DNA of 64,000 nucleotides from Bacteroidota bacterium. Lineage in GTDB: Bacteria; Bacteroidota; Bacteroidia; Chitinophagales; Chitinophagaceae. Made by a program: the position numbers and the translations under genes. Shown in pieces: positions 8,267-16,571 of this stretch (position 1 is its first letter; every line of letters starts with the position of its first letter). The stretch spans positions 124,001-188,000 of the forward strand of contig JAFDXK010000001.1 of assembly GCA_018267965.1 (NCBI GenBank). The letters run 5' to 3'. Below the pieces are notes generated by a model that was not told where the DNA came from, did no database searches, and saw only the letters and a list, made by a program, of their open reading frames with translations.

Positions 8267-9826
8267 ATGAAAATTGCAGACCTTTATATCAGGGTGAGTA
8301 CAGATGAACAGGCAGACAAAGGTTATTCTCAACGTGACCAGGAAGAAAGGCTGCGCAGGTATTGCAACATCAATAATATTCAAATACGAAAGGTTATTTT
8401 TGAAGATCATTCGGCAAAGACTTTCAAGCGGCCAGCATGGCAAAACCTGTTGGTTGATTTACGGAAGCAAAGAGGTCATTCTGACCTTATTCTTTTTACA
8501 AAATGGGATAGGTTTAGCCGTAATGCCGGGGATGCCTACCAAATGATAAGCCTGTTACGCCATCTTGGAGTAGAGCCGCAGGCAGTGGAGCAACCATTGG
8601 ATTTGTCCATTCCTGAAAACAAAATGATGCTGGCGTTTTACCTCGCAGCACCGGAAGTAGAGAATGACCGCAGGGCGTTAAATGTATTCAATGGGATGCG
8701 ACGTGCTAAGAAGGAAGGCCGCTGGATGGGCACAGCTCCGATTGGCTATCTGAACAGAATTACAGAAGATGGCAAGAAATACATTGCGCCGAAAGATCAG
8801 GATGCTAAAATAATGAAATGGGCTTTTGAGGAAATCTTTCGCAATAAGCTGAATACTGAACAAGTCTGGAAACAAGCACGGGAAAGAGGTTTGAAATGTA
8901 GCAAGAATAACTTTTGGGTAGCAATAAGAAATCCTATTTATTGTGGATTGATTTTCGTTCCGCAACATAAGGATGAGCAAAGCCAGCTTGTGCCGGGACA
9001 ACACGAGCCGATCATAACCACTACATTATTTTTTGATGTGCAGGATGTGTTGGATGGCAGAAAGAGAAAGGCGGTGAGTAAAAAAGTAGTGTCACAGGAT
9101 GATATTCCTTTACGGGGTTATCTCATTTGTCCAAACTGCGGCAGGTTTCTAACAGGCAGCGGTTCAAAAGGCAGGAAGAAATATTATCATTACTACCATT
9201 GCAGTTCTGAATGTGGTGTACGTTACAAAGCAGATGACGCAAACAATTTGATGATAGACGCAATCGGAGATGAAGTGCGCAATGTTCCGCAACTTAAACT
9301 GTTCAGGGAGATTATCACAGCCACTTATATGGACGTAAATCGGGTTGAAAAAACGGATCAGAAGCGCATGATGTCACAACTCGATCAGATAAAGCATCGC
9401 CTCTCAAAAGCTCGTGAGCTTTTACTACGTGAAGAAATTGAGGGGGAAGACTATCGTACCATTAAGACAGAGGCCAGCGAAAGAATGGCTGATATTGAAG
9501 CAAAGCTGAAAGCCTCTAATTCTTTTTCAGACAGTATGGAACTGCTTTGGGATCTTCCGATTTCCAAAGTCTCTCATTTAGGTATTTTATTTCAAAATGG
9601 AACTGTCATACAGAAAAGGAAAATTGTAAGTACAATGTTCCCTGATAACCTGATATACGATGGTGTAAAGCTCCATCGCACCAGGGTTAGCGCAGCAATC
9701 AGCTTCTTGACCACCCGCAGAAAATGTCCACAGGAAGCTGTTGCAAATAGCAACCAAACTTATCGGGCTGAAAGTGTTCATCTTAACCGCAAACATGCCG
9801 TAACTGCATTGCGAAACAGAATGTAG
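8267..9826 (+). CDS. Large serine recombinase 1
   Basis: This 519-residue protein is a large serine recombinase (resolvase N-domain, recombinase domain, zinc ribbon, coiled coil). The catalytic motif YIRVSTDEQ puts the nucleophile at Ser11 with Arg9 nearby. A DRFSRNAGDAYQM segment and an R-rich MRRAKKEGRWMG linker follow. The zinc ribbon uses Cys288/Cys291 and Cys312/Cys316. A helical coiled-coil region (about 355-435) follows, as in phage-integrase-type enzymes. It integrates or excises DNA between att sites. By eye it is roughly three-quarters identical to the recombinase at 11564-13138 across the first 330 residues, and diverges in the C-terminal third. It faces the Fic gene convergently, with a 5-base gap. 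Confidence 0.93.
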   Translation: MKIADLYIRVSTDEQADKGYSQRDQEERLRRYCNINNIQIRKVIFEDHSAKTFKRPAWQNLLVDLRKQRGHSDLILFTKWDRFSRNAGDAYQMISLLRHLGVEPQAVEQPLDLSIPENKMMLAFYLAAPEVENDRRALNVFNGMRRAKKEGRWMGTAPIGYLNRITEDGKKYIAPKDQDAKIMKWAFEEIFRNKLNTEQVWKQARERGLKCSKNNFWVAIRNPIYCGLIFVPQHKDEQSQLVPGQHEPIITTTLFFDVQDVLDGRKRKAVSKKVVSQDDIPLRGYLICPNCGRFLTGSGSKGRKKYYHYYHCSSECGVRYKADDANNLMIDAIGDEVRNVPQLKLFREIITATYMDVNRVEKTDQKRMMSQLDQIKHRLSKARELLLREEIEGEDYRTIKTEASERMADIEAKLKASNSFSDSMELLWDLPISKVSHLGILFQNGTVIQKRKIVSTMFPDNLIYDGVKLHRTRVSAAISFLTTRRKCPQEAVANSNQTYRAESVHLNRKHAVTALRNRM

Positions 9827-9831
9827 TTTTC

Positions 9832-11394
9832 CTATTTAGCGTCAGGCAACTTTGCTACAATCTTCCCATGTAACCGCTCGTTGACCAAATAACCGAGAAA
9901 AGAAGCAAACGAAGTAATGTCTTGTCCTACACTTGCCTGCTCCAATGCCTGCATATATTCATCCCTTCTTTCAACTGGTATTATTGTCCACGGGTAACCT
10001 CCCGAAGCCAGCATAGCATTCATCATAAAACGCCCGATCCGTCCATTACCGTCCATATATGGATGGATAAAAACGAAGATAAAGTGTCCTAACACTGCTC
10101 TCACCGATGGTTCCGTTTCTTCCTCCAGTAACTCAAAAAGTACAGGCATAGCATCTCTCATTGCATCTACATTCAAAGGAACATGCTTGGAATTGCCAAT
10201 GTACACTTGGTGGTTTCGATACCCTGCAAGGTCTGCGGCTTTTAAAAGTCCTGCGGCTATACTTGGGTCAAACAGTTGCCTGTACCATTTTGAATGATCC
10301 TTGTCAACCTGCTTTCCTGCATTTGCGCCTTTCAATATAGCTGTGATGGTGTCCTTCACCTGCAGGAAGGCTTGGTAGTAACCTCTGGCTGCCATTGCAT
10401 CCCTTTGTTTCCGATCTTCTTCGTTCTCCTTGCTGTTCCACTCGCCGCTGCTTACTCTTTCGATCAGTTCCGGGGTTACACGATACCGCTCGATTGAAAG
10501 CGAATGGTATGCGTCCGTAACGTAAATGTCGTCAACATCCTTTAAGTAGGCTTGCGGATCATCCGGTAAGCCGGGTGCTTTTGGAAAGCTGGCAATAACA
10601 ATCTCACGCATCTGCTCCCACATGAGCCTGATACGGTTGGCGTAGGGAGAACGTTCACGGGAGGACAGACTAAGGGTTAGTTTGGTTTCAAAAGGATCTT
10701 CTTCCCGTATATCATAATCAGCTTGTTTAAGGGTGTCAACAATTTGATCAGCTATCTTGTCTCTGTTTATATTTCTGAAAGCACCTGCTAACCTACCTGC
10801 AAAGGTTGTATGCCCATTCTCCAGTAGAATAGGCAATACTTCCGAAGCATCTCTTATCAATGCAAGGGCTGTACGGGCATCAATGGCATTTCTTGTATAA
10901 ATACTTGGAGAGCTATAAACCAATGCAGCCGGCAGATTATACATTCTAATCCCATTTGCTATGATGGTTTGATCCGCAGGCGGGACATTTGCCTTTAAAT
11001 TGAACAAAGAAGTATTATGCGGCAAGGGTGTAGGATTATTATTGCCCTGTGGCGACCGTAACATTAGCTGTTGCGGTACGGCACTGTTTCCTGCATGGAT
11101 AAGAAGGGATTGGTCTGGTGATAAGCACCATTCTTCTCCAAATTTGTAGTTCAGGAATTTGGCAACAAATTCCCAATAAGAGCTGTACCAGGAAGTTGTT
11201 TCTCCTGCTTTTTCCGCAGGGTCAGTAGGTATATACCATCCCTTAGTAACTTCCCTGATAAAGCCGTTTTTAAGTAGTATCTCTCTGTATTTCCGATTGG
11301 GTATTTCATCGGTATGAATACCAACAACCCCATTATCCTGCAATTCTTTCAGAAACTTCAGGGATTCTACTAACCGTTCGCGTGGTGTTGCCAT
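9832..11394 (-). CDS. AbiEi-like N-domain / Fic domain fusion protein
   Basis: This 520-residue protein carries a complete Fic motif at 444-452 (HPYMDGNGR), with catalytic His444 and the Asp448/Asn450/Arg452 set for nucleotide binding, so it probably transfers AMP or another nucleotide monophosphate to a protein hydroxyl. A candidate inhibitory helix (SLSIER, 298-303) has the S-x3-E pattern but Arg where class II Fic proteins usually have Gly or Asn. Residues about 1-60 read as a winged helix (LLKNGFIREVTKGWYIPTDP), like the N-domain of AbiEi-type antitoxins, and residues 65-200 continue in AbiEi style. It is transcribed away from recombinase 2, and a periodic repeat lies in its upstream region. 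It could be a toxin-like defence effector with a built-in regulator (inference). Confidence 0.85.
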   Translation of the reverse strand: MATPRERLVESLKFLKELQDNGVVGIHTDEIPNRKYREILLKNGFIREVTKGWYIPTDPAEKAGETTSWYSSYWEFVAKFLNYKFGEEWCLSPDQSLLIHAGNSAVPQQLMLRSPQGNNNPTPLPHNTSLFNLKANVPPADQTIIANGIRMYNLPAALVYSSPSIYTRNAIDARTALALIRDASEVLPILLENGHTTFAGRLAGAFRNINRDKIADQIVDTLKQADYDIREEDPFETKLTLSLSSRERSPYANRIRLMWEQMREIVIASFPKAPGLPDDPQAYLKDVDDIYVTDAYHSLSIERYRVTPELIERVSSGEWNSKENEEDRKQRDAMAARGYYQAFLQVKDTITAILKGANAGKQVDKDHSKWYRQLFDPSIAAGLLKAADLAGYRNHQVYIGNSKHVPLNVDAMRDAMPVLFELLEEETEPSVRAVLGHFIFVFIHPYMDGNGRIGRFMMNAMLASGGYPWTIIPVERRDEYMQALEQASVGQDITSFASFLGYLVNERLHGKIVAKLPDAK

Positions 11395-11423
11395 ATCTTA
11401 TTTTTATTGAAAGGATGTGCCTC

Positions 11424-11503
11424 CTATTAAACCGTGTCGCTTTCTGTCTATTAAACAAAGATGTGACAAATTTAGTAAATTTTGCAGTGATAATTCTATT
11501 AAA
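11424..11503. repeat. 24-bp periodic CTATTAAA direct repeats
   Basis: CTATTAAA occurs at 11424, 11448 and 11496, and a 6-of-8 match (TTAGTAAA) lies at 11472, giving four half-sites at an exact 24-base period. They fill the divergent intergenic region between the Fic fusion (start 11394) and recombinase 2 (start 11564), and the last copy abuts the likely -33 box of the recombinase promoter. The layout fits an operator array, perhaps bound by the AbiEi-like domain, or recombinase accessory sites. Confidence 0.6.
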
Positions 11504-11505
11504 TG

Positions 11506-11536
11506 TTGTTCAATATGATTTTTCTTTGTATCTTTA
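11506..11536 (+). promoter_or_regulatory. Promoter of recombinase 2
   Basis: TTG at 11506 and TATCTTTA at 11529-11536, with a 20-base spacer, match the Bacteroidota TTTG / TAnnTTTG pattern. The ATG follows 27 bases later. Confidence 0.55.
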
Positions 11537-11563
11537 CATTGTACCACACTTAATTTTTATAGT

Positions 11564-13138
11564 ATGAAAATAGCAGACCTTTATGTACGGGTAAGTACGG
11601 ACGAACAGGCCGATAAGGGCTATTCGCAACGTGACCAGGAGGAACGTTTGCGGAAATACTGCGAAATAAACAATATCCGGGTCAGGAAAGTGATACTGGA
11701 AGACCACTCTGCAAAGACGTTCAAACGACCAGCTTGGACTGGATTATTAGGCGACCTGCGTAAGCACAAAGGACATACTGACCTTATTCTGTTTACAAAA
11801 TGGGATAGGTTCAGCCGTAATGCAGGGGATGCTTACCAGATGATCAGCACCCTTCGGCGTTTGGGTGTCGAGCCGCAGGCAGTTGAACAACCGCTTGACC
11901 TATCTATTCCAGAAAATAAAATGATGCTGGCGTTCTACCTCGCAGCACCTGAAGTAGAGAATGACCGTAGGGCATTAAATGTGTTTCATGGTATGCGCCG
12001 TGCTAAAAAAGAAGGGCGCTGGATGGGAACCGCACCTATTGGATATGCGAATAAGGTTACTGAGAATGGCAAGAAATATATTGCTCCGAAGGATATTCAG
12101 GGAGACATAATGAAATGGGCGTTTGAGGAACTTTCCCATAGTCAGCTTAACACGGAACAGGTATGGAAAAAAGCGAAAGAAAAAGGCTTGAAATGCAGTA
12201 AGAATAACTTTTGGGTTGCCATAAGAAATCCGATCTACTGCGGATTAATTTTTATACCAAAGTACAAGGAAGAAGAAAGCATGTTGGTAAAAGGACAGCA
12301 TGAACCGTTAATTTCTGAAACTCTATATTATGACGTTCAGGATGTATTGGATGGACGCAAGCGGATTTTAGGAACTAAGGTTACGGCAGACGATAATATT
12401 CCATTGAGAGGCTTCTTAATCTGTCCAAAATGCGGAAGGATGCTTACCGGCAGCGCATCAAAGGGAAGAACGCAATACTACCACTATTATCATTGCAGTT
12501 CAGCTTGCGGAGTTCGTTACAAGGCAAAAGAGGCAAATGACAAAATGGTTGAGGAAATCAGGAAATATGTATTGCCTCTTTCAAGACTTGAAACATGCAA
12601 AGACGTAATCACATCTACGTACAAATCAAAAGAGCGTGGTGAAAGAGATGAACAGAAAGATTTAAAGCTGCAATTGCAGGAAGTAAATAGCCGGATTGTA
12701 AAAGCAAGAGAATTGCTTTTGTGTGGCGATATAGAAGGCGATGATTATCGTACAATCAAATCTGAATGTGAGGAGAAGATCAATCGTCTGGAAGCAAAAT
12801 TGAAAGCTGCTGTGAGTTTTCAAACTACGGTACAACCTCTGTGGGATAAGGCATTTAACAATATCGCTCAGCTTTATACTTTGTACAAAGAAGGCTCAGT
12901 AGAACTTAAAAGAAAGGTTGTTGGTTCGATATTCCCTGAAAATATCGTATTCGACGGTTGCCAACATCGAACCAAAAGATTGAACGAAATCATCAACATT
13001 ATATCCTTGATAGATAGGGAATTAAAGCCCAAAAAAAATGGGACAAGTCGTTTGAATTTTGACTTGTCCCATATGGTGATCCCGTTGGGACTCGAACCCA
13101 AGACCCATACATTAAAAGTGTATTGCTCTACCAACTGA
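11564..13138 (+). CDS. Large serine recombinase 2, reading into tRNA-Lys
   Basis: This 524-residue protein is a second large serine recombinase with the same layout as the one at 8267-9826: YVRVSTDEQ with Ser11, DRFSRNAGDAYQM, a CPKC/CSSAC zinc ribbon, and a helical C-terminal region. It is probably the integrase that placed this unit next to tRNA-Lys. The last about 30 residues (after LIDRELKPKK) are odd: codons from 13040 cross a perfect hairpin and those from 13074 are antisense to tRNA-Lys, producing the tail IPLGLEPKTHTLKVYCSTN. That tail is therefore created by the insertion site and would change when the element excises. The family core ends before it, so activity need not depend on it. 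Confidence 0.92.
   Translation: MKIADLYVRVSTDEQADKGYSQRDQEERLRKYCEINNIRVRKVILEDHSAKTFKRPAWTGLLGDLRKHKGHTDLILFTKWDRFSRNAGDAYQMISTLRRLGVEPQAVEQPLDLSIPENKMMLAFYLAAPEVENDRRALNVFHGMRRAKKEGRWMGTAPIGYANKVTENGKKYIAPKDIQGDIMKWAFEELSHSQLNTEQVWKKAKEKGLKCSKNNFWVAIRNPIYCGLIFIPKYKEEESMLVKGQHEPLISETLYYDVQDVLDGRKRILGTKVTADDNIPLRGFLICPKCGRMLTGSASKGRTQYYHYYHCSSACGVRYKAKEANDKMVEEIRKYVLPLSRLETCKDVITSTYKSKERGERDEQKDLKLQLQEVNSRIVKARELLLCGDIEGDDYRTIKSECEEKINRLEAKLKAAVSFQTTVQPLWDKAFNNIAQLYTLYKEGSVELKRKVVGSIFPENIVFDGCQHRTKRLNEIINIISLIDRELKPKKNGTSRLNFDLSHMVIPLGLEPKTHTLKVYCSTN
13020..13090. other. Probable ICE/chromosome junction (right attachment region)
   Basis: The recombinase 2 reading frame loses resemblance to its family at about 13040-13050 and continues as tRNA antisense, while the tRNA-Lys gene is intact. 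The crossover therefore probably lies between about 13040 and the tRNA 3' end. The exact core cannot be fixed because the other end of the element is outside the window. Confidence 0.45.
13031..13071 (-). terminator. Rho-independent terminator of tRNA-Lys
   Basis: GGGACAAGTC (13040-13049) and its complement (13061-13070) form a perfect 10-bp stem, 11 with the flanking T:A pair. On the minus strand it is followed by an eight-T run (13038-13031). It begins 3 bases after the encoded CCA of tRNA-Lys. It also lies inside the recombinase 2 reading frame. Confidence 0.85.
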
Positions 13139-13149
13139 GCTACGGAATC
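13074..13149 (-). tRNA. tRNA-Lys (UUU)
   Basis: Read on the minus strand, the 76 bases fold as a full cloverleaf: acceptor stem GATTCCG/CGGGATC (one U:G pair), D arm with AGCTCAGTTGGTAGAGC, anticodon loop CACTTTTAATG with anticodon TTT, T arm with GGTTCGAGTCC, discriminator A and an encoded CCA. It decodes AAA/AAG lysine codons. It has its own promoter and a perfect terminator. The conjugative element lies directly on its 3' side. Confidence 0.95.
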
Positions 13150-13176
13150 ATCCTTCTTTCTTTCGAAATCGGAGCG

Positions 13177-13206
13177 CAAAGATACGTATCGCAAGTTTTC
13201 TGCAAA
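13177..13206 (-). promoter_or_regulatory. tRNA-Lys promoter
   Basis: On the minus strand TTTG (13206-13203), an 18-base spacer and TATCTTTG (13184-13177) give a near-perfect Bacteroidota promoter 28 bases before the tRNA 5' end. Confidence 0.8.
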
Positions 13207-13439
13207 ACCTTTTTCAACCTTTTTTTTCACATTGCTGTAAAGCCTTTACTGGCAAGCAATTTAAAACATAGAAAAGCTTTGCATTTATAGAAAAACTGTC
13301 CATTTTGTCAATCACCCATTGTCACAGTAGCTTCATTTTTACCCACATGCCCGTCTCATTGACGTAAAAAATTTTTAATTAATATTTAATCTTGTTAATT
13401 TGCTCGCTTTCATCAGAAAAAATTTCCATAAATAGAAAA

Positions 13440-16412
13440 ATGAAAAGATTATTCGTTGGTGTTGTTATGGCTGTATCTGCAATTCCGGCCATAGCACAAA
13501 AGGCAAACAGTTTTGATGTATCTGTTTTTGAATACTCCAGGCTGTCAGGCATTGCAAACAAACAACAGGTTAAAGCAACACAAACCAAACTTCAGTCAGC
13601 ATTTCCGGGATTTATGTTCTCAACAGACCAGTTGAGCGGATTGGCTAATGATATTTTTGGTAGCAGTATGCAAGTACAGGGTGCTACTAATGCTGAAAAG
13701 GCATCATATATCATGGACGGTAAAATGAAAGATTTGGGTGTATCGTCGTCAGAGTGGGTAAAGACCAATGAATATGATGCAGGCTTTGCTTCTTATATAC
13801 ATTATATACAAAGCATATACGGGCATACAGTAGCTTTTTCAAGGATGAGCTTCCGTTTTACGCCTGATGGTGCAATACAGCGTATCATGATGAATATATA
13901 CGGGCGCCCGCAGCAAGGTGTTACACCTGCTATAAGTAGTACAGCCGTATTAACTACAAAAGGTATGACAACCGACCTCGATGGAGTAAATATTTCAAAC
14001 AAATCCGTCGATAATAATTGGGTTTGGTTTCCTGTGCCTACCAATACAGGATATCAATTGCACCCCGCCTGGGCATTTACGGTAACAGGTACTGATAAAA
14101 GCAATGAAAACCTTCCTGTTGAATTGACGGGTTATATTGATGCTAACACGGGAGATGTGTTGTATCGTACAAATGCAGTTAAAGAAACAATAAACAGAGC
14201 TGTAAAGGCCAGCGTATACAAGAACGGGCTCACAAATCCTGCAAGTCTTGAAGGTTTGCCTTATATACAACATAAGATAGGCACAACAATTATCAATGCG
14301 AATGATACCGGGTTCTTTACTAACAGTTCTTTATCACCTACTAAAGTTGATACTGTTAAGCTAATGGGTACATGGAGCACTGTGCGTAACTTAACGGGTA
14401 CTGGGGCGATACCTACTTTTATAGATACTATCGTCGCCAATGGTTCTACTTATGTGTTCCCACTTACATCTCCTTCCAGCGAAAGCCATGTAAACGCTTA
14501 TTATCATACCACAAGGATGCATGATTTTGTAAAGGCCAGAATCCCATCAACTATTACAGGTATAGATGTTGCATTAAATACTATAGTAGATGTTGTTGAT
14601 GCGAATGGTTGTAATGCCTTTTATGGTGGTAACGCTATTAACTTCTATGCGGAAAACTCAAGCTGTAATGAATTTGCTAAAATAGGAGATGTCGTATATC
14701 ATGAATATGGACATTTTGTAACGGATAAAATATACACTAAAATCAAAGGCTCCGGGATGTCAAACGGTGGTCTTAATGAAGCTTGCTCTGACGTTTGGGC
14801 AATGAGTGTTACTGACGATCCTGTTTTAGGTAAAGGTGCATTCAAAAGTGGCGGAAACATCCGTACTTACAATAGCACACCAAAAATTTTCCCTAAAGAT
14901 GTGACGGGTGAAGTGCATGCTAATGGTGAGATGATTGCAGGCTCTTGGTGGGATGTAAGAGTAAACATCGGCAACCTTGATACTATGACAAGACTGTTTG
15001 TTAAAACATACAATGATGTTCCTGATGGACCAAACGGAACAGAAACTGACGTGTTTCATAAGGTACTAGTTTCTGCGCTTATCAACGATGATGATGATGC
15101 TAACCTGGCTAACGGTACACCACACTTTGTACAGATAACCCAAGCATTTGGCAGGCATGGTATATTCCTGTTTGGCCTGGCTGCAATAGACCATAAGGAT
15201 ATGGATCCTCAGCCTATAGGTACACCAATAACCGTTAAAGCAAATGTTACCACATCATCTGCACACAAAGATGATTTGTACTTCCAGAGTATGAAGATGG
15301 TTTACCGCAATCATTATGCTTCTACGACATGGGATACAGTTAGTATGACCAATGCCGGCCCTGGTGCAACAAGCGGTACTGATTTCACAGCTCAGATACC
15401 TGCTCAACCTTTAGCGGCAATAGTGGATTACTATTTCATCACTTATGATATTGCAGGTAACCCAGCTTATACTTTCCCTAATGAATTTAATACTTACCTC
15501 GATGCTAACCAGGTTACCATACCTTACCAGTTTGCAGTGGGCGTATATAAAGTGAAAGGTTTTGATTTTGAGAATGATGAATATAATGACTGGCAAATAG
15601 GTACTGCAACTACAGATAACGCTACATCGGGCAAATGGATAAGAGCTACACCAATAGCATCTTACTGGAAACCGAATGGCAGTTCATTGTCTTTCATATC
15701 TCAAACAGGTAATGACCATACAACGGGTGGCGGACAATGTCTTGTAACAGGTAACGCAACATCTACAAGTGCAGATTATAATACTGCAGACGTAGATAAC
15801 GGAACAACTACAATTATCACTCCGCCATTGGATTTAGGTAATTATATGTATCCTGTTATTGAATACTACAGGTGGTATTCAGATGACAGGGGTGGCAGAG
15901 ACTCAGATCCGAGGACTGATAGCTGGAGGGTACAAATCAAAGACCCTAATGCATTTATCTGGAAAACTATTGATCAAACCTACCAGTCTGACTATAGTTG
16001 GAGAAGGAGAATGTTCGCATTGTTGGAAGAGCTCCCAAATACAAAGATCATTCAGATGAAGTTTATAGCTGAAGATTTAGGTACTGCTACTCAAAACAAT
16101 GTAGAGGCAGCTGTAGATGATATCTTTATTTATGACATTTTCCCTACCGGGGTTAACAATCCTCAGGTAGCTAATAAATTCAATATTTTCCCTAACCCGG
16201 CTAATAATAGCCTGAATATTTCATTGAGCAATCCTGTAGATGGTACCATGTCGTTGTACGATATGACAGGCAAACAAGTTGCATCACAAAATATGAGTGC
16301 TACCGTTACTGCTTATACATTCAATACGTCTGGCCTTGCTTCAGGCCAGTATATGATAATGGTACAGACAGCAAACAGCATTCAAACACATAAAATAGCT
16401 ATTAAACACTAG
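13440..16412 (+). CDS. T9SS-secreted gluzincin metallopeptidase
   Basis: This 990-residue protein has a signal peptide (MKRLFVGVVMAVSAIPAIAQ), an FTP/PepSY-like inhibitory propeptide (about 30-250), a zinc peptidase domain, β-rich C-terminal modules and a T9SS type A sorting domain (about 905-990, FNIFPNPANNSLNISL). The zinc site is HEYGH at 421-425 with a third ligand Glu447 in GGLNEACSD, the thermolysin-clan MA(E) pattern; M4/M36-like peptidases share it. The protein would be exported and anchored or released at the cell surface, where it degrades extracellular protein. I chose the ATG at 13440 because it starts the signal peptide directly; the frame is open 16 codons further upstream. It is followed by a terminator. 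Confidence 0.9.
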   Translation: MKRLFVGVVMAVSAIPAIAQKANSFDVSVFEYSRLSGIANKQQVKATQTKLQSAFPGFMFSTDQLSGLANDIFGSSMQVQGATNAEKASYIMDGKMKDLGVSSSEWVKTNEYDAGFASYIHYIQSIYGHTVAFSRMSFRFTPDGAIQRIMMNIYGRPQQGVTPAISSTAVLTTKGMTTDLDGVNISNKSVDNNWVWFPVPTNTGYQLHPAWAFTVTGTDKSNENLPVELTGYIDANTGDVLYRTNAVKETINRAVKASVYKNGLTNPASLEGLPYIQHKIGTTIINANDTGFFTNSSLSPTKVDTVKLMGTWSTVRNLTGTGAIPTFIDTIVANGSTYVFPLTSPSSESHVNAYYHTTRMHDFVKARIPSTITGIDVALNTIVDVVDANGCNAFYGGNAINFYAENSSCNEFAKIGDVVYHEYGHFVTDKIYTKIKGSGMSNGGLNEACSDVWAMSVTDDPVLGKGAFKSGGNIRTYNSTPKIFPKDVTGEVHANGEMIAGSWWDVRVNIGNLDTMTRLFVKTYNDVPDGPNGTETDVFHKVLVSALINDDDDANLANGTPHFVQITQAFGRHGIFLFGLAAIDHKDMDPQPIGTPITVKANVTTSSAHKDDLYFQSMKMVYRNHYASTTWDTVSMTNAGPGATSGTDFTAQIPAQPLAAIVDYYFITYDIAGNPAYTFPNEFNTYLDANQVTIPYQFAVGVYKVKGFDFENDEYNDWQIGTATTDNATSGKWIRATPIASYWKPNGSSLSFISQTGNDHTTGGGQCLVTGNATSTSADYNTADVDNGTTTIITPPLDLGNYMYPVIEYYRWYSDDRGGRDSDPRTDSWRVQIKDPNAFIWKTIDQTYQSDYSWRRRMFALLEELPNTKIIQMKFIAEDLGTATQNNVEAAVDDIFIYDIFPTGVNNPQVANKFNIFPNPANNSLNISLSNPVDGTMSLYDMTGKQVASQNMSATVTAYTFNTSGLASGQYMIMVQTANSIQTHKIAIKH

Positions 16413-16431
16413 TAGTGTTTTCACTTAGTTT

Positions 16432-16459
16432 AAGCCCTCTTGCACTAGCAGGAGGGCTT
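16432..16459 (+). terminator. Terminator after the metallopeptidase
   Basis: AAGCCCTC(T)TGC and GCA(G)GAGGGCTT form an 11-12-bp stem with an ACTA loop, starting 20 bases after the stop and followed by a T-rich stretch. Confidence 0.75.
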
Positions 16460-16571
16460 TGTATTTATATCTGTTGTATTCTTGTTGTATAATGTGTTGG
16501 TTGTTATTTACTAATAGTTAAAGCATTGTGTTTTAAATATTTAGTATTTTAGTACATTCAAAATAAGCCAG

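Noticed and set aside
9820-9840. tRNA fragment or att repeat just after recombinase 1
   Set aside because: I compared it with the 13030-13090 junction and saw no shared core, so a tandem-element boundary here is not shown directly.
13041-13070. Inverted repeat as a recombinase core site
   Set aside because: It is better explained as the tRNA-Lys terminator: perfect stem, T run on the minus strand, and 3 bases from the CCA end.
12874-13230. Minus-strand frame of 118 codons across tRNA-Lys
   Set aside because: It reads through the tRNA, its terminator and the recombinase antisense; the tRNA explains the conserved-looking part.
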